Part shown: piece by piece, positions 1 to 8,006 of the stretch
Position numbering within the stretch: the first letter of the stretch is position 1
How the letters are laid out: each line of letters opens with the position of its first letter
Assembly (NCBI RefSeq): GCF_003423665.1
Contig: NZ_BFBY01000007.1
Location: 35,348 to 99,347 of the forward strand
DNA: 64,000 bases
Source of the DNA: Lactobacillus rodentium
Lineage (GTDB): Bacteria > Bacillota > Bacilli > Lactobacillales > Lactobacillaceae
Direction of reading: 5' to 3'
The notes under the pieces: generated by a model
Databases searched by the model: none
Seen by the model: only the letters and a program-made list of their open reading frames with translations
What the model was told of the DNA's origin: nothing
Translations under genes and position numbers: made by a program

Positions 1-1201
1 AAAGTTCATCATTATTAAAGTTAGCATTTAAATCACGTGACATATAATTAAATGCTGTTGTTTGTCCCCAGGTCACTGTACCCGTATCTGGTTTTATTTT
101 TCCAGCAATAATATTTAACAATGCTGTGGTAATACGAGTATCTTGGGATAAAAATGCAACTTTGTCTCCTGAATTAAGTGTAAAAGAAACATTATCTAAT
201 AGCTTTTCGCCTTCCACACTGTAAGAGACATTTTCTACTTTAAGTAAATCATTACCTAAGTCACGATGCATATCAAATTTAACATAGGGATACTTTCTCA
301 ATGAAGGTTTAATATCATCAAGGGTAATTTTATCTAATTGCTTTTTACGTGAAGTAGCTTGCTTTGATTTAGATGCATTAGCTGAAAAACGTGCAATAAA
401 TTCTTGTAATTCTTTGATCTTTTCTTCTTTTTTGGCATTTTGATTAGCAGCCAATTCATTTGCCAATTTACTAGATTCATACCAAAAGTCATAATTACCA
501 ACGTACAGTTGAATCTTTCCTTTATCGACATCACACATTTGGGTACATACTTGATTCAAAAAGTGACGGTCGTGAGAAACAACTAAAACAATATTTGGAT
601 AATCAGCTAAAAAGTTTTCAAGCCAATCGATGGTATGAACATCCAAACCATTTGTTGGTTCATCCAAAAGTAAGATATCAGGATTACCAAATAATGCTTG
701 GGCTAAAAGAACTTTAACCTTCTCAGCTTCTGATAGTTCACTCATTAAAACTTGATGCTTTGCTTCCGGAATTCCTAAAGATTGTAATAACTTCGAAGCA
801 TCAGCTTCAGCATTCCAGCCATCAAGTTCAGCAAACTTACCTTCTAATTCGGCAGCCCTTACTCCATCTTCATCACCAAAATCTGGTTTAGCGTATAGTG
901 CATCCTTTTCCTGCATCACATCATAAAGTTCTTTATGACCTTGAATAACAGTTTGAAGGACCGTAAAATCTTCAAATGCAAAGTGATCCTGGTTCAAGCT
1001 AGACATTCTTTCATTAGGCCCAATACTAATATTTCCAGTCGTTGGATCTAGTTTACCTTCAAGTAGTTTTAAGAAAGTAGATTTACCTGCACCATTAGCG
1101 CCAATAATTCCGTAACAGTTACCAGGTGTAAATTTTAAGTTAACATCTTCATACAAAGTACGTCCTGATAAATTTAAACTTAAGTCAGATACTGTAATCA
1201 A
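1..1201 (-). CDS. ABC-F family ATPase, YbiT/YkpA-like (partial, C-terminus outside window)
   Basis: This is a soluble ABC protein with two nucleotide-binding domains and no membrane segment, the layout of ABC-F translation factors that act at the ribosome. It starts at TTG (1201) behind an AAAGGA site, and about 400 codons are visible. The first domain has Walker A GANGAGKST near residue 34, the signature LSEAEKVKVLLAQALF and Walker B ILLLDEPTNGLD. A charged linker follows, then the second domain (LLKVENVSYSV). In that domain the Walker A position reads SQDTRITTAL and lacks the GxxxxGK[ST] pattern. The signature of the second domain lies beyond the window. The YbiT-like subgroup is favoured by the LLAQALF signature. 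The cellular role is inferred from family only. Confidence 0.85.
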   Translation of the reverse strand, partial: MITVSDLSLNLSGRTLYEDVNLKFTPGNCYGIIGANGAGKSTFLKLLEGKLDPTTGNISIGPNERMSSLNQDHFAFEDFTVLQTVIQGHKELYDVMQEKDALYAKPDFGDEDGVRAAELEGKFAELDGWNAEADASKLLQSLGIPEAKHQVLMSELSEAEKVKVLLAQALFGNPDILLLDEPTNGLDVHTIDWLENFLADYPNIVLVVSHDRHFLNQVCTQMCDVDKGKIQLYVGNYDFWYESSKLANELAANQNAKKEEKIKELQEFIARFSANASKSKQATSRKKQLDKITLDDIKPSLRKYPYVKFDMHRDLGNDLLKVENVSYSVEGEKLLDNVSFTLNSGDKVAFLSQDTRITTALLNIIAGKIKPDTGTVTWGQTTAFNYMSRDLNANFNNDEL

Positions 1202-1242
1202 ATATATTAATCCTTTCTACTTAACAATTTTTCAATTGCTTA

Positions 1243-1250
1243 AGTATAGC
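1243..1250 (-). promoter_or_regulatory. Extended -10 promoter of the ABC-F gene
   Basis: On the minus strand this reads TGCTATACT, an extended -10 element about 40 bases upstream of the TTG start. No good -35 hexamer is present, as is usual for extended -10 promoters. A small CAATT/AATTG hairpin lies between it and the ribosome binding site. Confidence 0.45.
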
Positions 1251-1278
1251 AAATTTTTATCAAAGTGCCTAGCTGGAA

Positions 1279-1584
1279 TTAATGCAAACTTGTCAAAAAT
1301 GCTAAAAGACCAAAAACAATTCCTGGTACATTAGCCCAAAAAATTGGCCAATCTCTCTCTTTTTTCATTAAGGCATAAGCAACCCAAAAAATACAGTTAA
1401 TCATCGCTACTAAGGGTTGAATTGGACTACCATATTGACCATGTAAATTATCAAAAATCTGTGGAATATATGAGACGTACATCAAAATTGAAATAAATGA
1501 TGCAATTCTCCCTATTCCTTCAACAAATTTACTATCTTCCATAGTATTTTCTTGCTTAATTTCTTTTTTATTATCTTCTTTCAT
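1279..1584 (-). CDS. SemiSWEET / PQ-loop family membrane protein
   Basis: A 101-residue protein with a charged N-terminus and three hydrophobic segments (about residues 26-43, 57-73 and 80-99), the size and topology of one triple-helix bundle. The motif YVSYIPQI in the first helix contains the PQ pair typical of the MtN3/SWEET superfamily. Bacterial SemiSWEETs dimerise to move small sugars across the membrane; the substrate here is unknown. The start at 1584 is supported by AAAGGAG seven bases upstream. A promoter-like pair precedes it (1615-1645). It is a single-gene unit, convergent with neither neighbour. Confidence 0.75.
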   Translation of the reverse strand: MKEDNKKEIKQENTMEDSKFVEGIGRIASFISILMYVSYIPQIFDNLHGQYGSPIQPLVAMINCIFWVAYALMKKERDWPIFWANVPGIVFGLLAFLTSLH

Positions 1585-1614
1585 TATTTTCTCCTTTCCT
1601 TTGCTTTATATACT

Positions 1615-1645
1615 ATTATATAAAATTATATTTTTATTTTTTCAA
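1615..1645 (-). promoter_or_regulatory. Putative promoter of the SemiSWEET gene
   Basis: Minus-strand -35 TTGAAA (1640-1645) and a perfect -10 TATAAT (1615-1620) are separated by 19 bases. An overlapping TATATA gives the usual 17-base spacer. Either lies about 30 bases above the start codon. Confidence 0.4.
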
Positions 1646-1680
1646 ATGAACTAATCTTTAAGAAATTTTAGGTAAAAGAA

Positions 1681-1706
1681 AAAGACTGATAAAAATCAGC
1701 CTTTTT
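1681..1706 (-). terminator. Rho-independent terminator of eno
   Basis: On the minus strand AGGCTGAT, a TTTT loop and ATCAGTCT are followed by a T run, 24 bases after the enolase stop. Confidence 0.75.
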
Positions 1707-1729
1707 AGATTAATTAAATTCTAAGTAAA

Positions 1730-3016
1730 TTAATCAAAGTCAACACTGTCTGGGAAGAATGCTAAGCGTTCGCCCTTACCAAGTTGTTCTTCGATTTCAA
1801 GTAAACGGTTGTACTTTTCAACACGTTCTGAACGAGCTGGAGCACCGGTCTTCAATTGACCACCGTTAATAGCAACAGCTAAATCAGCGATGAAGGTATC
1901 ACCAGTTTCACCTGAACGGTGAGAAATCATAGTGTTGTAACCATTCTTACGTGAAAGACGAATAGTTTCAAGAGTTTCAGTAACAGTACCAATTTGGTTC
2001 AACTTAATTAATGAAGCGTTACCGGCACCTTCTTTAATAGCCTTCTTCAAAAGCTTAGGGTTAGTACAAATGAAGTCATCTAAAACGATTTGTAAACGAT
2101 CTTTGTGACTTTCAGTAAACTTAACCATACCTTCAACATCGTTTTCATCGTATGGGTCTTCCATAGAAATTAATTCTGGGAATTCTTCAAGTAACTTGTC
2201 GTAGTATTGAGCTAATTCTTCATCGTTCAATACTTTACCTTCCAAGTGGTACTTGCCGTCTTCTTTGTTGTAGAAGTAAGAAGCAGCACAGTCACAAGCA
2301 ATGGCAATATCTTCACCTGGCTTGTAACCAGCCTTGATAATTGATTCGTGTAATGCCTTTAAAGCTTCTTCTGAGTTCTTCATGTTAGGAGCGAAACCAC
2401 CTTCGTCACCTAAACCAGTTTCATAACCCATATCTTCAAGAACTTTCTTCAAAGTGTGGTATACGTTAACAATCTTTTCAAAACCATCACGGAATGAAGT
2501 CTTGCTTACTGGAGTAATCATGAATTCTTGAATGTCGATACCGTTGTCAGCGTGTTCACCACCGTTAATAACGTTGTGGAAAGTTTGAGGCATTTCAAGA
2601 TCAGTACCACCAAGGTAACGGTATAAAGGTTGGTGAGTATCTTTTGCAGCTGCAGCAGCAGTAGCCATAGATACACCTAAGATAGCGTTAGCACCAAGAC
2701 GACCCTTGTTTGGAGTACCGTCTAAAGCAATCATAGTAGCATCAATGTTTGGTTGATCATGTGGATCTAAACCTTTTAATGCATCGTTGATTTCAGTGTT
2801 AACGTTGTTAACAGCGTTCATAACACCTTTACCACCAAGACGTGAACCACCATCACGTAATTCAACGGCTTCGTTTTCACCAGTTGAAGCACCTGATGGA
2901 ACTTCAGCCTTACCTACAACACCGTTTGAAAGAGTAACGAAAACTTCAACAGTTGGGTTACCACGTGAATCAAAGATTTCAAGTGCGTGTACATTTTCAA
3001 TAACTGATTTGAGCAT
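1730..3016 (-). CDS. eno: Enolase
   Basis: A 428-residue phosphopyruvate hydratase that converts 2-phosphoglycerate to phosphoenolpyruvate in lower glycolysis. The sequence shows the N-terminal IFDSRGNPTVEV motif, GGEHADNG, the catalytic loop GDEGGFAPN, SMEDPYDEND, the catalytic-lysine segment LIKLNQIGT and the signature SHRSGETGDT. Length is normal for the family. The start at 3016 has an AAGGAGG site 11 bases upstream. It is monocistronic, with its own promoter (3128-3156) and terminator (1681-1706). Codon use is strongly biased, as expected of a highly expressed gene. Many lactobacilli carry a second enolase; whether this is the major one cannot be seen here. Confidence 0.97.
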   Translation of the reverse strand: MLKSVIENVHALEIFDSRGNPTVEVFVTLSNGVVGKAEVPSGASTGENEAVELRDGGSRLGGKGVMNAVNNVNTEINDALKGLDPHDQPNIDATMIALDGTPNKGRLGANAILGVSMATAAAAAKDTHQPLYRYLGGTDLEMPQTFHNVINGGEHADNGIDIQEFMITPVSKTSFRDGFEKIVNVYHTLKKVLEDMGYETGLGDEGGFAPNMKNSEEALKALHESIIKAGYKPGEDIAIACDCAASYFYNKEDGKYHLEGKVLNDEELAQYYDKLLEEFPELISMEDPYDENDVEGMVKFTESHKDRLQIVLDDFICTNPKLLKKAIKEGAGNASLIKLNQIGTVTETLETIRLSRKNGYNTMISHRSGETGDTFIADLAVAINGGQLKTGAPARSERVEKYNRLLEIEEQLGKGERLAFFPDSVDFD

Positions 3017-3127
3017 TAGTATAAAATCCTCCTTAGAATTTGTGGCGAAATATACAAACTAAATACATTGCTATCTAACCAATATATTCGTCACCTTTGG
3101 GCATTAGCCCTTTTGGACTACAAGATT

Positions 3128-3156
3128 ATTTTAGAGCAAGATTGTGATGATGTAAA
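3128..3156 (-). promoter_or_regulatory. Promoter of eno
   Basis: Minus-strand -35 TTTACA (3151-3156), a 17-base spacer and -10 TAAAAT (3128-3133), with 5 of 6 consensus bases in each hexamer. It lies about 110 bases upstream of the enolase start, leaving a fairly long leader. Confidence 0.65.
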
Positions 3157-3190
3157 CTTATATCAAAAATTAATTATATTTTTTAACAAC

Positions 3191-3216
3191 AAAAAAAAGC
3201 TGGTCCTTAAACCAGC
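3191..3216 (-). terminator. Terminator overlapping the PAP2 gene stop codon
   Basis: On the minus strand GCTGGT, a TTAAGG loop and ACCAGC are followed by eight T. The stop TAA of the PAP2 gene lies inside the loop and its last two codons form part of the 5' arm. Confidence 0.85.
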
Positions 3217-3788
3217 ATTAAAAATTGTTGTGCAATTGCAAAACAGAAAAAGCCCAAAGTCGTTGCACCAATAATATCAGAAGGATAATGCGCTTTAGTT
3301 TTTAATCGAGAAATTACTACTAAGAACCATGTACCGATAATGGTCAAAAGTAACAAAAAACCACCAAATTTTCCAAATAAGTGCCAAATAATTAACCCCA
3401 TAATTGTGACACTTAGAACATGACCACTGGGAAAACTATATCCTAATCGGACCTGACTAGAATTTTGGGGACGCTGACGTTTAATTGCCCTCTTTAAAAA
3501 AATACCTAATAAATCTGTAAAAATTAAAGTAATTAAGACCCATTTACTTAGATGGGGATGCCCAGTAATAAAAAGTAAGCCTGCCAAGAGAACATCCCAT
3601 CCAGCAATTAACTTTGGCTCATTTATAAAAGTTATAATTTGCCATATTTTTGAATCATTTTGTTTACCCAACTTATGGTGAAACCAACGATCATAAAAGT
3701 TAAACATGCGCGAATTTCTTATATTAAAAATTAGTAGTACTAGGATAAGACCCGCAATAAAAAAATCTAAATGAGAACTCAAATTCAC
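3207..3788 (-). CDS. PAP2-family phosphatase, membrane-bound
   Basis: An integral membrane protein of about 193 residues with the complete PAP2 phosphatase signature: KRAIKRQRP, then FPSGH, then SRLKTKAHYPSD. These supply the Lys/Arg, the Ser-Gly-His and the Arg/His/Asp of the active site. Five to six hydrophobic helices surround them. Family members dephosphorylate lipid phosphates such as undecaprenyl pyrophosphate or phosphatidylglycerophosphate; which one is not resolved. An upstream TTG at 3812 keeps the frame open, but GTG at 3788 is preferred because AGAGGT lies seven bases before it. The stop codon is within the terminator hairpin. Confidence 0.85.
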   Translation of the reverse strand: MNLSSHLDFFIAGLILVLLIFNIRNSRMFNFYDRWFHHKLGKQNDSKIWQIITFINEPKLIAGWDVLLAGLLFITGHPHLSKWVLITLIFTDLLGIFLKRAIKRQRPQNSSQVRLGYSFPSGHVLSVTIMGLIIWHLFGKFGGFLLLLTIIGTWFLVVISRLKTKAHYPSDIIGATTLGFFCFAIAQQFLMLV

Positions 3789-3882
3789 TCTTCTACCTCT
3801 TATAAATATCAAATTTATTTTAGCAGGATTTGGTTAAAAAAGATCAGCTTTTATCTTTAATAATGAATTTTAAATAATTTCT

Positions 3883-3910
3883 TTAACAATTCTTAATCTT
3901 TTGCTATACT
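3883..3910 (+). promoter_or_regulatory. Promoter of the first DUF4064-like gene
   Basis: -35 TTAACA (3883-3888), a 16-base spacer and an extended -10 TGCTATACT ending at 3910. It is followed by a short leader and the AGGAGG site. The paralogous downstream gene has the same TTTTGCTATACT core. Confidence 0.65.
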
Positions 3911-3944
3911 AAAAAAGAATTTTTCTTTTATTTAGGAGGTTATT

Positions 3945-4298
3945 ATGAATAACAAAAGTGCAAGAGGATTAGCGCTTACTAATGGACTTGTTGGATTAAT
4001 TGGTGGAATTATTTTATTAATTGCTATTTGGTTAATGGGTCTAAGTTTTATCGTAAATGATGGTTTTGGTGGTTTTGTAACTGTCTTAGTATACATCATC
4101 AAGATTGCAATTTTAGTTTTAGGTATCATTGGCGCTGTTCAATTCAAAGAAGTTGAAGCTATTCATACTGCACCTAGCGTTCTTTTAATTGTAGGTGGTG
4201 CAATTTCACTTATTCCTTTATTAGGATGGGTTGGCGGAATTTTAGCCATCATTGGTGGAAGCATGTATCTTTCTGAAATGAAAAATATTGAAGCTTAA
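3945..4298 (+). CDS. Small membrane protein, DUF4064-like (paralogue 1)
   Basis: A 117-residue protein of unknown function with four hydrophobic segments: an N-terminal glycine-rich helix (GLVGLIGGIILLIAIW), two central ones and a C-terminal GGILAIIGGSMYL. The pattern of alternating Gly-rich helices and the AVQF-VHTAPSVLLIVGGAI block resembles DUF4064-type membrane proteins; this is a resemblance, not an assignment. The start has AGGAGG nine bases upstream. It forms a tandem pair with the next gene, which shares the HTAPSVLLIVGGAI segment, but each gene has its own promoter, and a terminator separates them. Confidence 0.75.
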   Translation: MNNKSARGLALTNGLVGLIGGIILLIAIWLMGLSFIVNDGFGGFVTVLVYIIKIAILVLGIIGAVQFKEVEAIHTAPSVLLIVGGAISLIPLLGWVGGILAIIGGSMYLSEMKNIEA

Positions 4299-4310
4299 AT
4301 AACTATTCGT

Positions 4311-4344
4311 GCACTAGAAGAATTAATCTTCTGGTGCTTTTTTT
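4311..4344 (+). terminator. Terminator of membrane paralogue 1
   Basis: GCACTAGAAGA, an ATTAA loop and TCTTCTGGTGC are followed by seven T. Confidence 0.85.
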
Positions 4345-4347
4345 ATA

Positions 4348-4376
4348 TTCCAAATATTTATTACTTTTGCTATACT
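4348..4376 (+). promoter_or_regulatory. Promoter of the second DUF4064-like gene
   Basis: -35 TTCCAA (4348-4353), 17 bases, and an extended -10 TGCTATACT ending at 4376. It begins directly after the terminator of the upstream paralogue. Confidence 0.55.
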
Positions 4377-4408
4377 TTCTCTATGTTACATGAAAAGGAG
4401 ATACAAAA

Positions 4409-4810
4409 TTGAAAGCTAAGAATGTAAAAACCTTGGTATTAACCAATGGGATAGTCGGATTGGTCGGAGGAATTCTTCTATTATTTGCTACCCTTTTCAC
4501 TACTGCCTTTTACGGTATACTACTTGCCTACTGGGTTGATGGTGAATATTCTGAAATCAGTGGTGTAGGTGCAATTTGGCTAATAATTATTGGAATAATA
4601 TTTATTTTAATAAAAATTGCGATTCTGGTATTAGGAATTGTGGGAGCAGTGAAATTTAGAAATATTCCTGCAGTTCATACTGCACCTAGCGTTCTTTTAA
4701 TTGTAGGTGGTGCGATTGCTATTATTCCCCTCTTCGATACCATCGGAGGAATTGTTGCCATTGTTGGTGGAAGCTTATACCTTGCCACACTAAAACGATT
4801 AGATAAATAA
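4409..4810 (+). CDS. Small membrane protein, DUF4064-like (paralogue 2)
   Basis: A 133-residue paralogue of the preceding gene, starting at TTG (4409) behind AAAAGGAG eight bases upstream. It has the same four-helix layout, but the loop after the first helix is longer (FYGILLAYWVDGEYSEISG). The two genes share a 40-base identical DNA block (4163-4202 and 4673-4712) encoding HTAPSVLLIVGG, while flanking regions have diverged. The function is unknown. A convergent bidirectional terminator follows. Confidence 0.75.
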   Translation: MKAKNVKTLVLTNGIVGLVGGILLLFATLFTTAFYGILLAYWVDGEYSEISGVGAIWLIIIGIIFILIKIAILVLGIVGAVKFRNIPAVHTAPSVLLIVGGAIAIIPLFDTIGGIVAIVGGSLYLATLKRLDK

Positions 4811-4812
4811 AC

Positions 4813-4852
4813 AAAAAGATTGGTCTATTTAATTCGATAGATCAATCTTTTT
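4813..4852. terminator. Bidirectional terminator between convergent genes
   Basis: AAAAAGATTGGTCTAT and ATAGATCAATCTTTTT form a long stem, with A and T runs on both sides. It serves the plus-strand membrane gene and the minus-strand secreted-protein gene. Confidence 0.85.
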
Positions 4853-4860
4853 AATTTAGT

Positions 4861-5604
4861 CTACTTAATCTTAAAGTTTAATGTCTTTTCTCCACCAAGG
4901 AATTTATTATTTTCATCTTTTATTCCATTAGTTGTAACTTTTAAATGCTTGCTATTAATCTTCTTAAGGGCTGATTTCAAATCAGTACCATATGATAATA
5001 CAAGAACCATTTCTTTATTCTTAAGTTTTTCGCCTGGTTTAATTTGAATATTGCTTGTAGCATCATCAAAGGCAATATTCGTATTTTTAACTTTCTTGCC
5101 TTTATCTAGCTTAATTTTCTTAGCTTCACCTGATAAACCACCAAAAGTTAAAGTCTTTTTACTCGTATTTTCAATATTTGCTGTAACTTTTAACACAACA
5201 AAAGTTTGATCAACAGGATTTGAGAATTGTGATTTACCAAAAACAGCTTTATCATCCTTATTTATATTTAAAATTTGATCATAGTTCTTATAATTCTCAA
5301 TTGCATAAACTTGGTACTTAAGATTGGTAAATTTTAGGCTTTTGGCTTTATAATTTGGTAATTTTTTATTTCCTTTAATCCAAGTCATATATTCGCCATT
5401 ATCAATTTTGGCATAATCCCCAGCTTTTGGATTCTTTACATTAACTGAAACACGCTTTTTGTGATATTTATCGTGTTTTATTTTAAATTCTTTTTTAGAA
5501 GCAGCCTGTACTGTTGGATTAGTAGAAAAACTTGTTGGAATTACGGTAGTTGAAAGAGTAATACCTGCAAGCATAGTAGCAGCAATAAGATAAGATTTTT
5601 TCAT
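4861..5604 (-). CDS. Secreted protein of unknown function
   Basis: A 247-residue protein with a typical signal peptide: MKKSYLIAATMLAGITLS, a hydrophobic core, and a likely cleavage site after VQA near residue 35. The mature part is lysine-rich and predicted all-beta. Its segment VDQTFVVLKVTANIENTSKKTL resembles the extracellular immunoglobulin-like domains of DUF4352/DUF5067-type proteins (weak resemblance). No LPxTG, lipobox or SLAP domain is visible, so it is probably released or loosely surface-bound. An upstream in-frame codon at 5622 exists, but ATG 5604 is chosen because AGGAGA lies eight bases before it. It is monocistronic. Confidence 0.75.
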   Translation of the reverse strand: MKKSYLIAATMLAGITLSTTVIPTSFSTNPTVQAASKKEFKIKHDKYHKKRVSVNVKNPKAGDYAKIDNGEYMTWIKGNKKLPNYKAKSLKFTNLKYQVYAIENYKNYDQILNINKDDKAVFGKSQFSNPVDQTFVVLKVTANIENTSKKTLTFGGLSGEAKKIKLDKGKKVKNTNIAFDDATSNIQIKPGEKLKNKEMVLVLSYGTDLKSALKKINSKHLKVTTNGIKDENNKFLGGEKTLNFKIK

Positions 5605-5741
5605 ATTCAACTCTCCTAACATTGATCAAGTTAGTTACGAAAATTTATTCTACTTGCATCATAGCTCATTCTTTGTATTTGTTCTAATAAAACACTTTAT
5701 GAAAAATTTTTTCAATTTTATTATGCTAAGATATTGAAGCA

Positions 5742-5750
5742 TGATATACT
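5742..5750 (+). promoter_or_regulatory. Extended -10 element of the tRNA-Ser gene
   Basis: TGATATACT ends 12 bases before the mature tRNA 5' end. The -35 region is poor. Confidence 0.5.
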
Positions 5751-5762
5751 TATTTTTGTTAT

Positions 5763-5850
5763 GGAGAGTTGGCAGAGTGGTAATGCACCGGACTCGAAAT
5801 CCGGCGAACCGGCTTATACCGGCGCGCAGGTTCAAATCCTGTACTCTCCT
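5763..5850 (+). tRNA. tRNA-Ser (CGA)
   Basis: A class II tRNA. The acceptor arm GGAGAGT pairs with ACTCTCC (5843-5849). The anticodon stem CCGGA/TCCGG carries loop CTCGAAA with anticodon CGA, which reads UCG. A long variable arm has a CCGG/CCGG stem, and the T arm is GCAGG-TTCAAAT-CCTGT. CCA is not encoded. The base after the acceptor (5850) is T, where G is usual for bacterial serine tRNAs. Confidence 0.95.
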
Positions 5851-5858
5851 CTCAATAA

Positions 5859-5890
5859 AGTCCTATGTATTAATACATTGGGCTTTTTTT
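5859..5890 (+). terminator. Terminator of the tRNA-Ser gene
   Basis: AGTCCTATGTAT and ATACATTGGGCT pair with one internal mismatch, followed by a run of T. Confidence 0.8.
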
Positions 5891-5920
5891 ATTCCTCCCC
5901 ACTTGTCCTTTTCTTTATAT

Positions 5921-5962
5921 AACAAAACCACCAAGTCCTGTTGTAGACTTAGTGGTTTTGTT
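5921..5962. terminator. Hairpin at the end of the EamA transporter gene
   Basis: AACAAAACCACTAAGTC and GACTTGGTGGTTTTGTT form a long stem that reaches the stop codon of the minus-strand transporter gene. The T run is part of the stem, so termination may be moderate in either direction. Confidence 0.6.
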
Positions 5963-6917
5963 AATCTTCTACTTCTTCCCTAACTTCTTTAGGCTCGGTT
6001 TGAAAACGTAAAAATACATTATTAATTATTAAGGCTGCGATAGTTAATATACAGCCAATAATTTCTGCCCCAGTGGCCAAATAACCACTCATTGTTACAA
6101 CAATGAAAGAAGTTACTGGTTCAATATTCATAAATAAAATTCCATTTACCGGTCCTAAATATTTATTACCTAAATTCCAAGCAAAAACAGCGATTACTCC
6201 GGCAAAGATGATCATGTAAGCCAGAGCCCCTCTAATTGAAACTAGTGTTTCAACTTTAGGAACGGAGATTACGCCAAAAATAGTAAAAATGACAGTTAAA
6301 ATTGCGACTGAAATAACTCCGTAAATAGTCGTTAAAGTTGAATAACGCAAGATTGACCAATCTTTAAATTCAGACCCACCCATTGTAAAAAGTACCCAAC
6401 ATAAGTCAGCCAAAAAGATAAGCAAGGTAGCTACAGCTAATCCACTACCACCTTGAAAAAGTAATTTTGGATTTCCCTTAGTTACTACTAAAAAGACGCC
6501 AATAAAGGCTAAAATCATAGTAAAAATTGTGACTAAATTCAATTTTTTACCCTTAAATAACCAACTAATTAATGCTGTAATCATCGGTTGTATTGCCATC
6601 ATCACAGAAGCAATAACAGATCCGGATTTGCCCGCTAAATTTTGTCCTGCAAATACTAATAAGTTAAAACCAGCAAATGCAAAAGTTCCTAATAACCATA
6701 ATTTCCAAAATCTTTTACCAGGATTAAAAGCACTCTTACCTTCAATAAATAAAAGTAAAATAGCAAATACAATTGCTACACTACCATATCTAAGCAAAGT
6801 AAAGTATACTGGATCAATTAGTTTTAAGGTTGGAGCCATAATTGGAAACATCGCACCCCAAGCTACTGTTGCGGTTAAACAAAGAATGATTCCTAAAATA
6901 TATTGTCTTACTTTCAT
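5961..6917 (-). CDS. EamA/DMT-superfamily transporter
   Basis: A 318-residue integral membrane protein with ten predicted helices in two EamA repeats, the second starting at about residue 165. Features such as PVYFTLLRYGSVAIVF early on and the second-repeat segment NLGNKYLGPVNGILFMNIEPV are typical of drug/metabolite transporters. The substrate is unknown. A charged tail (EPKEVREEVED) ends the protein. The start has GGGAG six bases upstream. It lies 70 bases downstream of gap in the same direction, behind the gap terminator hairpin, so some expression could come from read-through. Confidence 0.85.
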   Translation of the reverse strand: MKVRQYILGIILCLTATVAWGAMFPIMAPTLKLIDPVYFTLLRYGSVAIVFAILLLFIEGKSAFNPGKRFWKLWLLGTFAFAGFNLLVFAGQNLAGKSGSVIASVMMAIQPMITALISWLFKGKKLNLVTIFTMILAFIGVFLVVTKGNPKLLFQGGSGLAVATLLIFLADLCWVLFTMGGSEFKDWSILRYSTLTTIYGVISVAILTVIFTIFGVISVPKVETLVSIRGALAYMIIFAGVIAVFAWNLGNKYLGPVNGILFMNIEPVTSFIVVTMSGYLATGAEIIGCILTIAALIINNVFLRFQTEPKEVREEVED

Positions 6918-6931
6918 TACTTTCTCCCATC

Positions 6932-6966
6932 AAAAAAATCGACTTTTTTAAGATAAAGTCGATTTT
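6932..6966 (-). terminator. Terminator of gap
   Basis: On the minus strand AAAATCGACTTT, a short loop and AAAGTCGATTTT end in a run of T, directly before the ribosome binding site of the EamA gene. Confidence 0.75.
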
Positions 6967-6989
6967 CCCCTACTTATAATTACTCAAAA

Positions 6990-8006
6990 TTAAGCTAACT
7001 TAGCCAAGGCACCCAAAGTCCGTACCATTTGTGATACAAAGCCATTCTCATTATCGTACCAAGATACAGTCTTAACAATTTGAGTATCACCTGCTGTAGT
7101 AACTTCAGTTTGAGTTGGATCAAAAATTCCACCAAAAGTAGTTCCAATGACATCCCCAGAAACAATACCATCTTCGTTGTACCCAAATGATGGATTATTT
7201 TCGGTATATTTCTTCATTGCATTGTTAATATCTTCTTCAGTAACCTTCTTATCCAATACAGTTACCAATTCGGTTTCAGAACCGTCTCTAACTGGAACTC
7301 TTTGAGCATGACCCTTAAGTTTGCCATTAAGTTCAGGAATTACAAGACCAATAGCCTTTGCTGCACCAGTTGAATGAGGAATAGTGTTTTCAGCAGCTGC
7401 ACGTGCATTACGCACATTACCACTTCTATCTGGGCCATCTTGCAACATTTGTGATGAAGTATAAGCATGAATGGTAGTCATCGTACCAGCCTTAATACCA
7501 AATTCCTTGTTAAGGTAGTAAGCTAGCGGTGCTAAAGAATTAGTAGTACATGAACCAGCAGAAACGATAGTATCATCTGGAGTTAAAGTATCATCATTAA
7601 TGTTGTAGACAATAGTCTTCATATCACCTGCTGGTGCAGAAATCAAAACTTTCTTTACGCCAGCATCAAGGTGAGCTTGAGATTTCTCCTTTGAAGTGTA
7701 AAAACCAGAACTTTCAACTACAATATCCACGCCATCATTCTTAACCCATGGAATATTTTGAGCTTTTGGTTCAGCATAGACATTAATCTTCTTACCGTTA
7801 ACATAAATTGCATTATCATCGGCTTCTACAGTTCCATTAAAAGTTCCATGGATCGTATCATATTTAAAGAGATGAGCAAGCATCTGAGGTGAAGTTAGGT
7901 CATTAATTGCGACAACTTCAATATCTGGATTGTTTGTCTCTAAAATTCTACGTAAAGTTAATCTTCCAATTCTACCAAATCCGTTAATACCAACTTTTAC
8001 AGTCAT
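6990..8006 (-). CDS. gap: Glyceraldehyde-3-phosphate dehydrogenase, type I
   Basis: A 338-residue NAD-dependent enzyme that converts glyceraldehyde 3-phosphate to 1,3-bisphosphoglycerate. It shows the Rossmann motif [11 protein letters not shown]36 in AINDLT (NAD preference), and the active-site SAGSCTTNS with C153. The histidine is in TIHAYTSSQ, and the C-terminal signature is [16 protein letters not shown]. The start is supported by AAGAGGT. It stands alone, whereas the usual glycolytic copy in lactobacilli lies with pgk and tpiA, so this may be an additional isoform (inference). It is divergent from a LysR-family regulator that could control it. Confidence 0.93.
   Translation of the reverse strand: MTVKVGINGFGRIGRLTLRRILETNNPDIEVVAINDLTSPQMLAHLFKYDTIHGTFNGTVEADDNAIYVNGKKINVYAEPKAQNIPWVKNDGVDIVVESSGFYTSKEKSQAHLDAGVKKVLISAPAGDMKTIVYNINDDTLTPDDTIVSAGSCTTNSLAPLAYYLNKEFGIKAGTMTTIHAYTSSQMLQDGPDRSGNVRNARAAAENTIPHSTGAAKAIGLVIPELNGKLKGHAQRVPVRDGSETELVTVLDKKVTEEDINNAMKKYTENNPSFGYNEDGIVSGDVIGTTFGGIFDPTQTEVTTAGDTQIVKTVSWYDNENGFVSQMVRTLGALAKLA

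Noticed and set aside
3068..3274. Plus-strand frame of 68 codons between eno and PAP2
   Set aside because: It covers the eno promoter and the PAP2 terminator on the opposite strand and has no ribosome binding site.
5734..5983. Two plus-strand frames over the tRNA-Ser gene
   Set aside because: They run through the tRNA and its terminator; composition is not protein-like.
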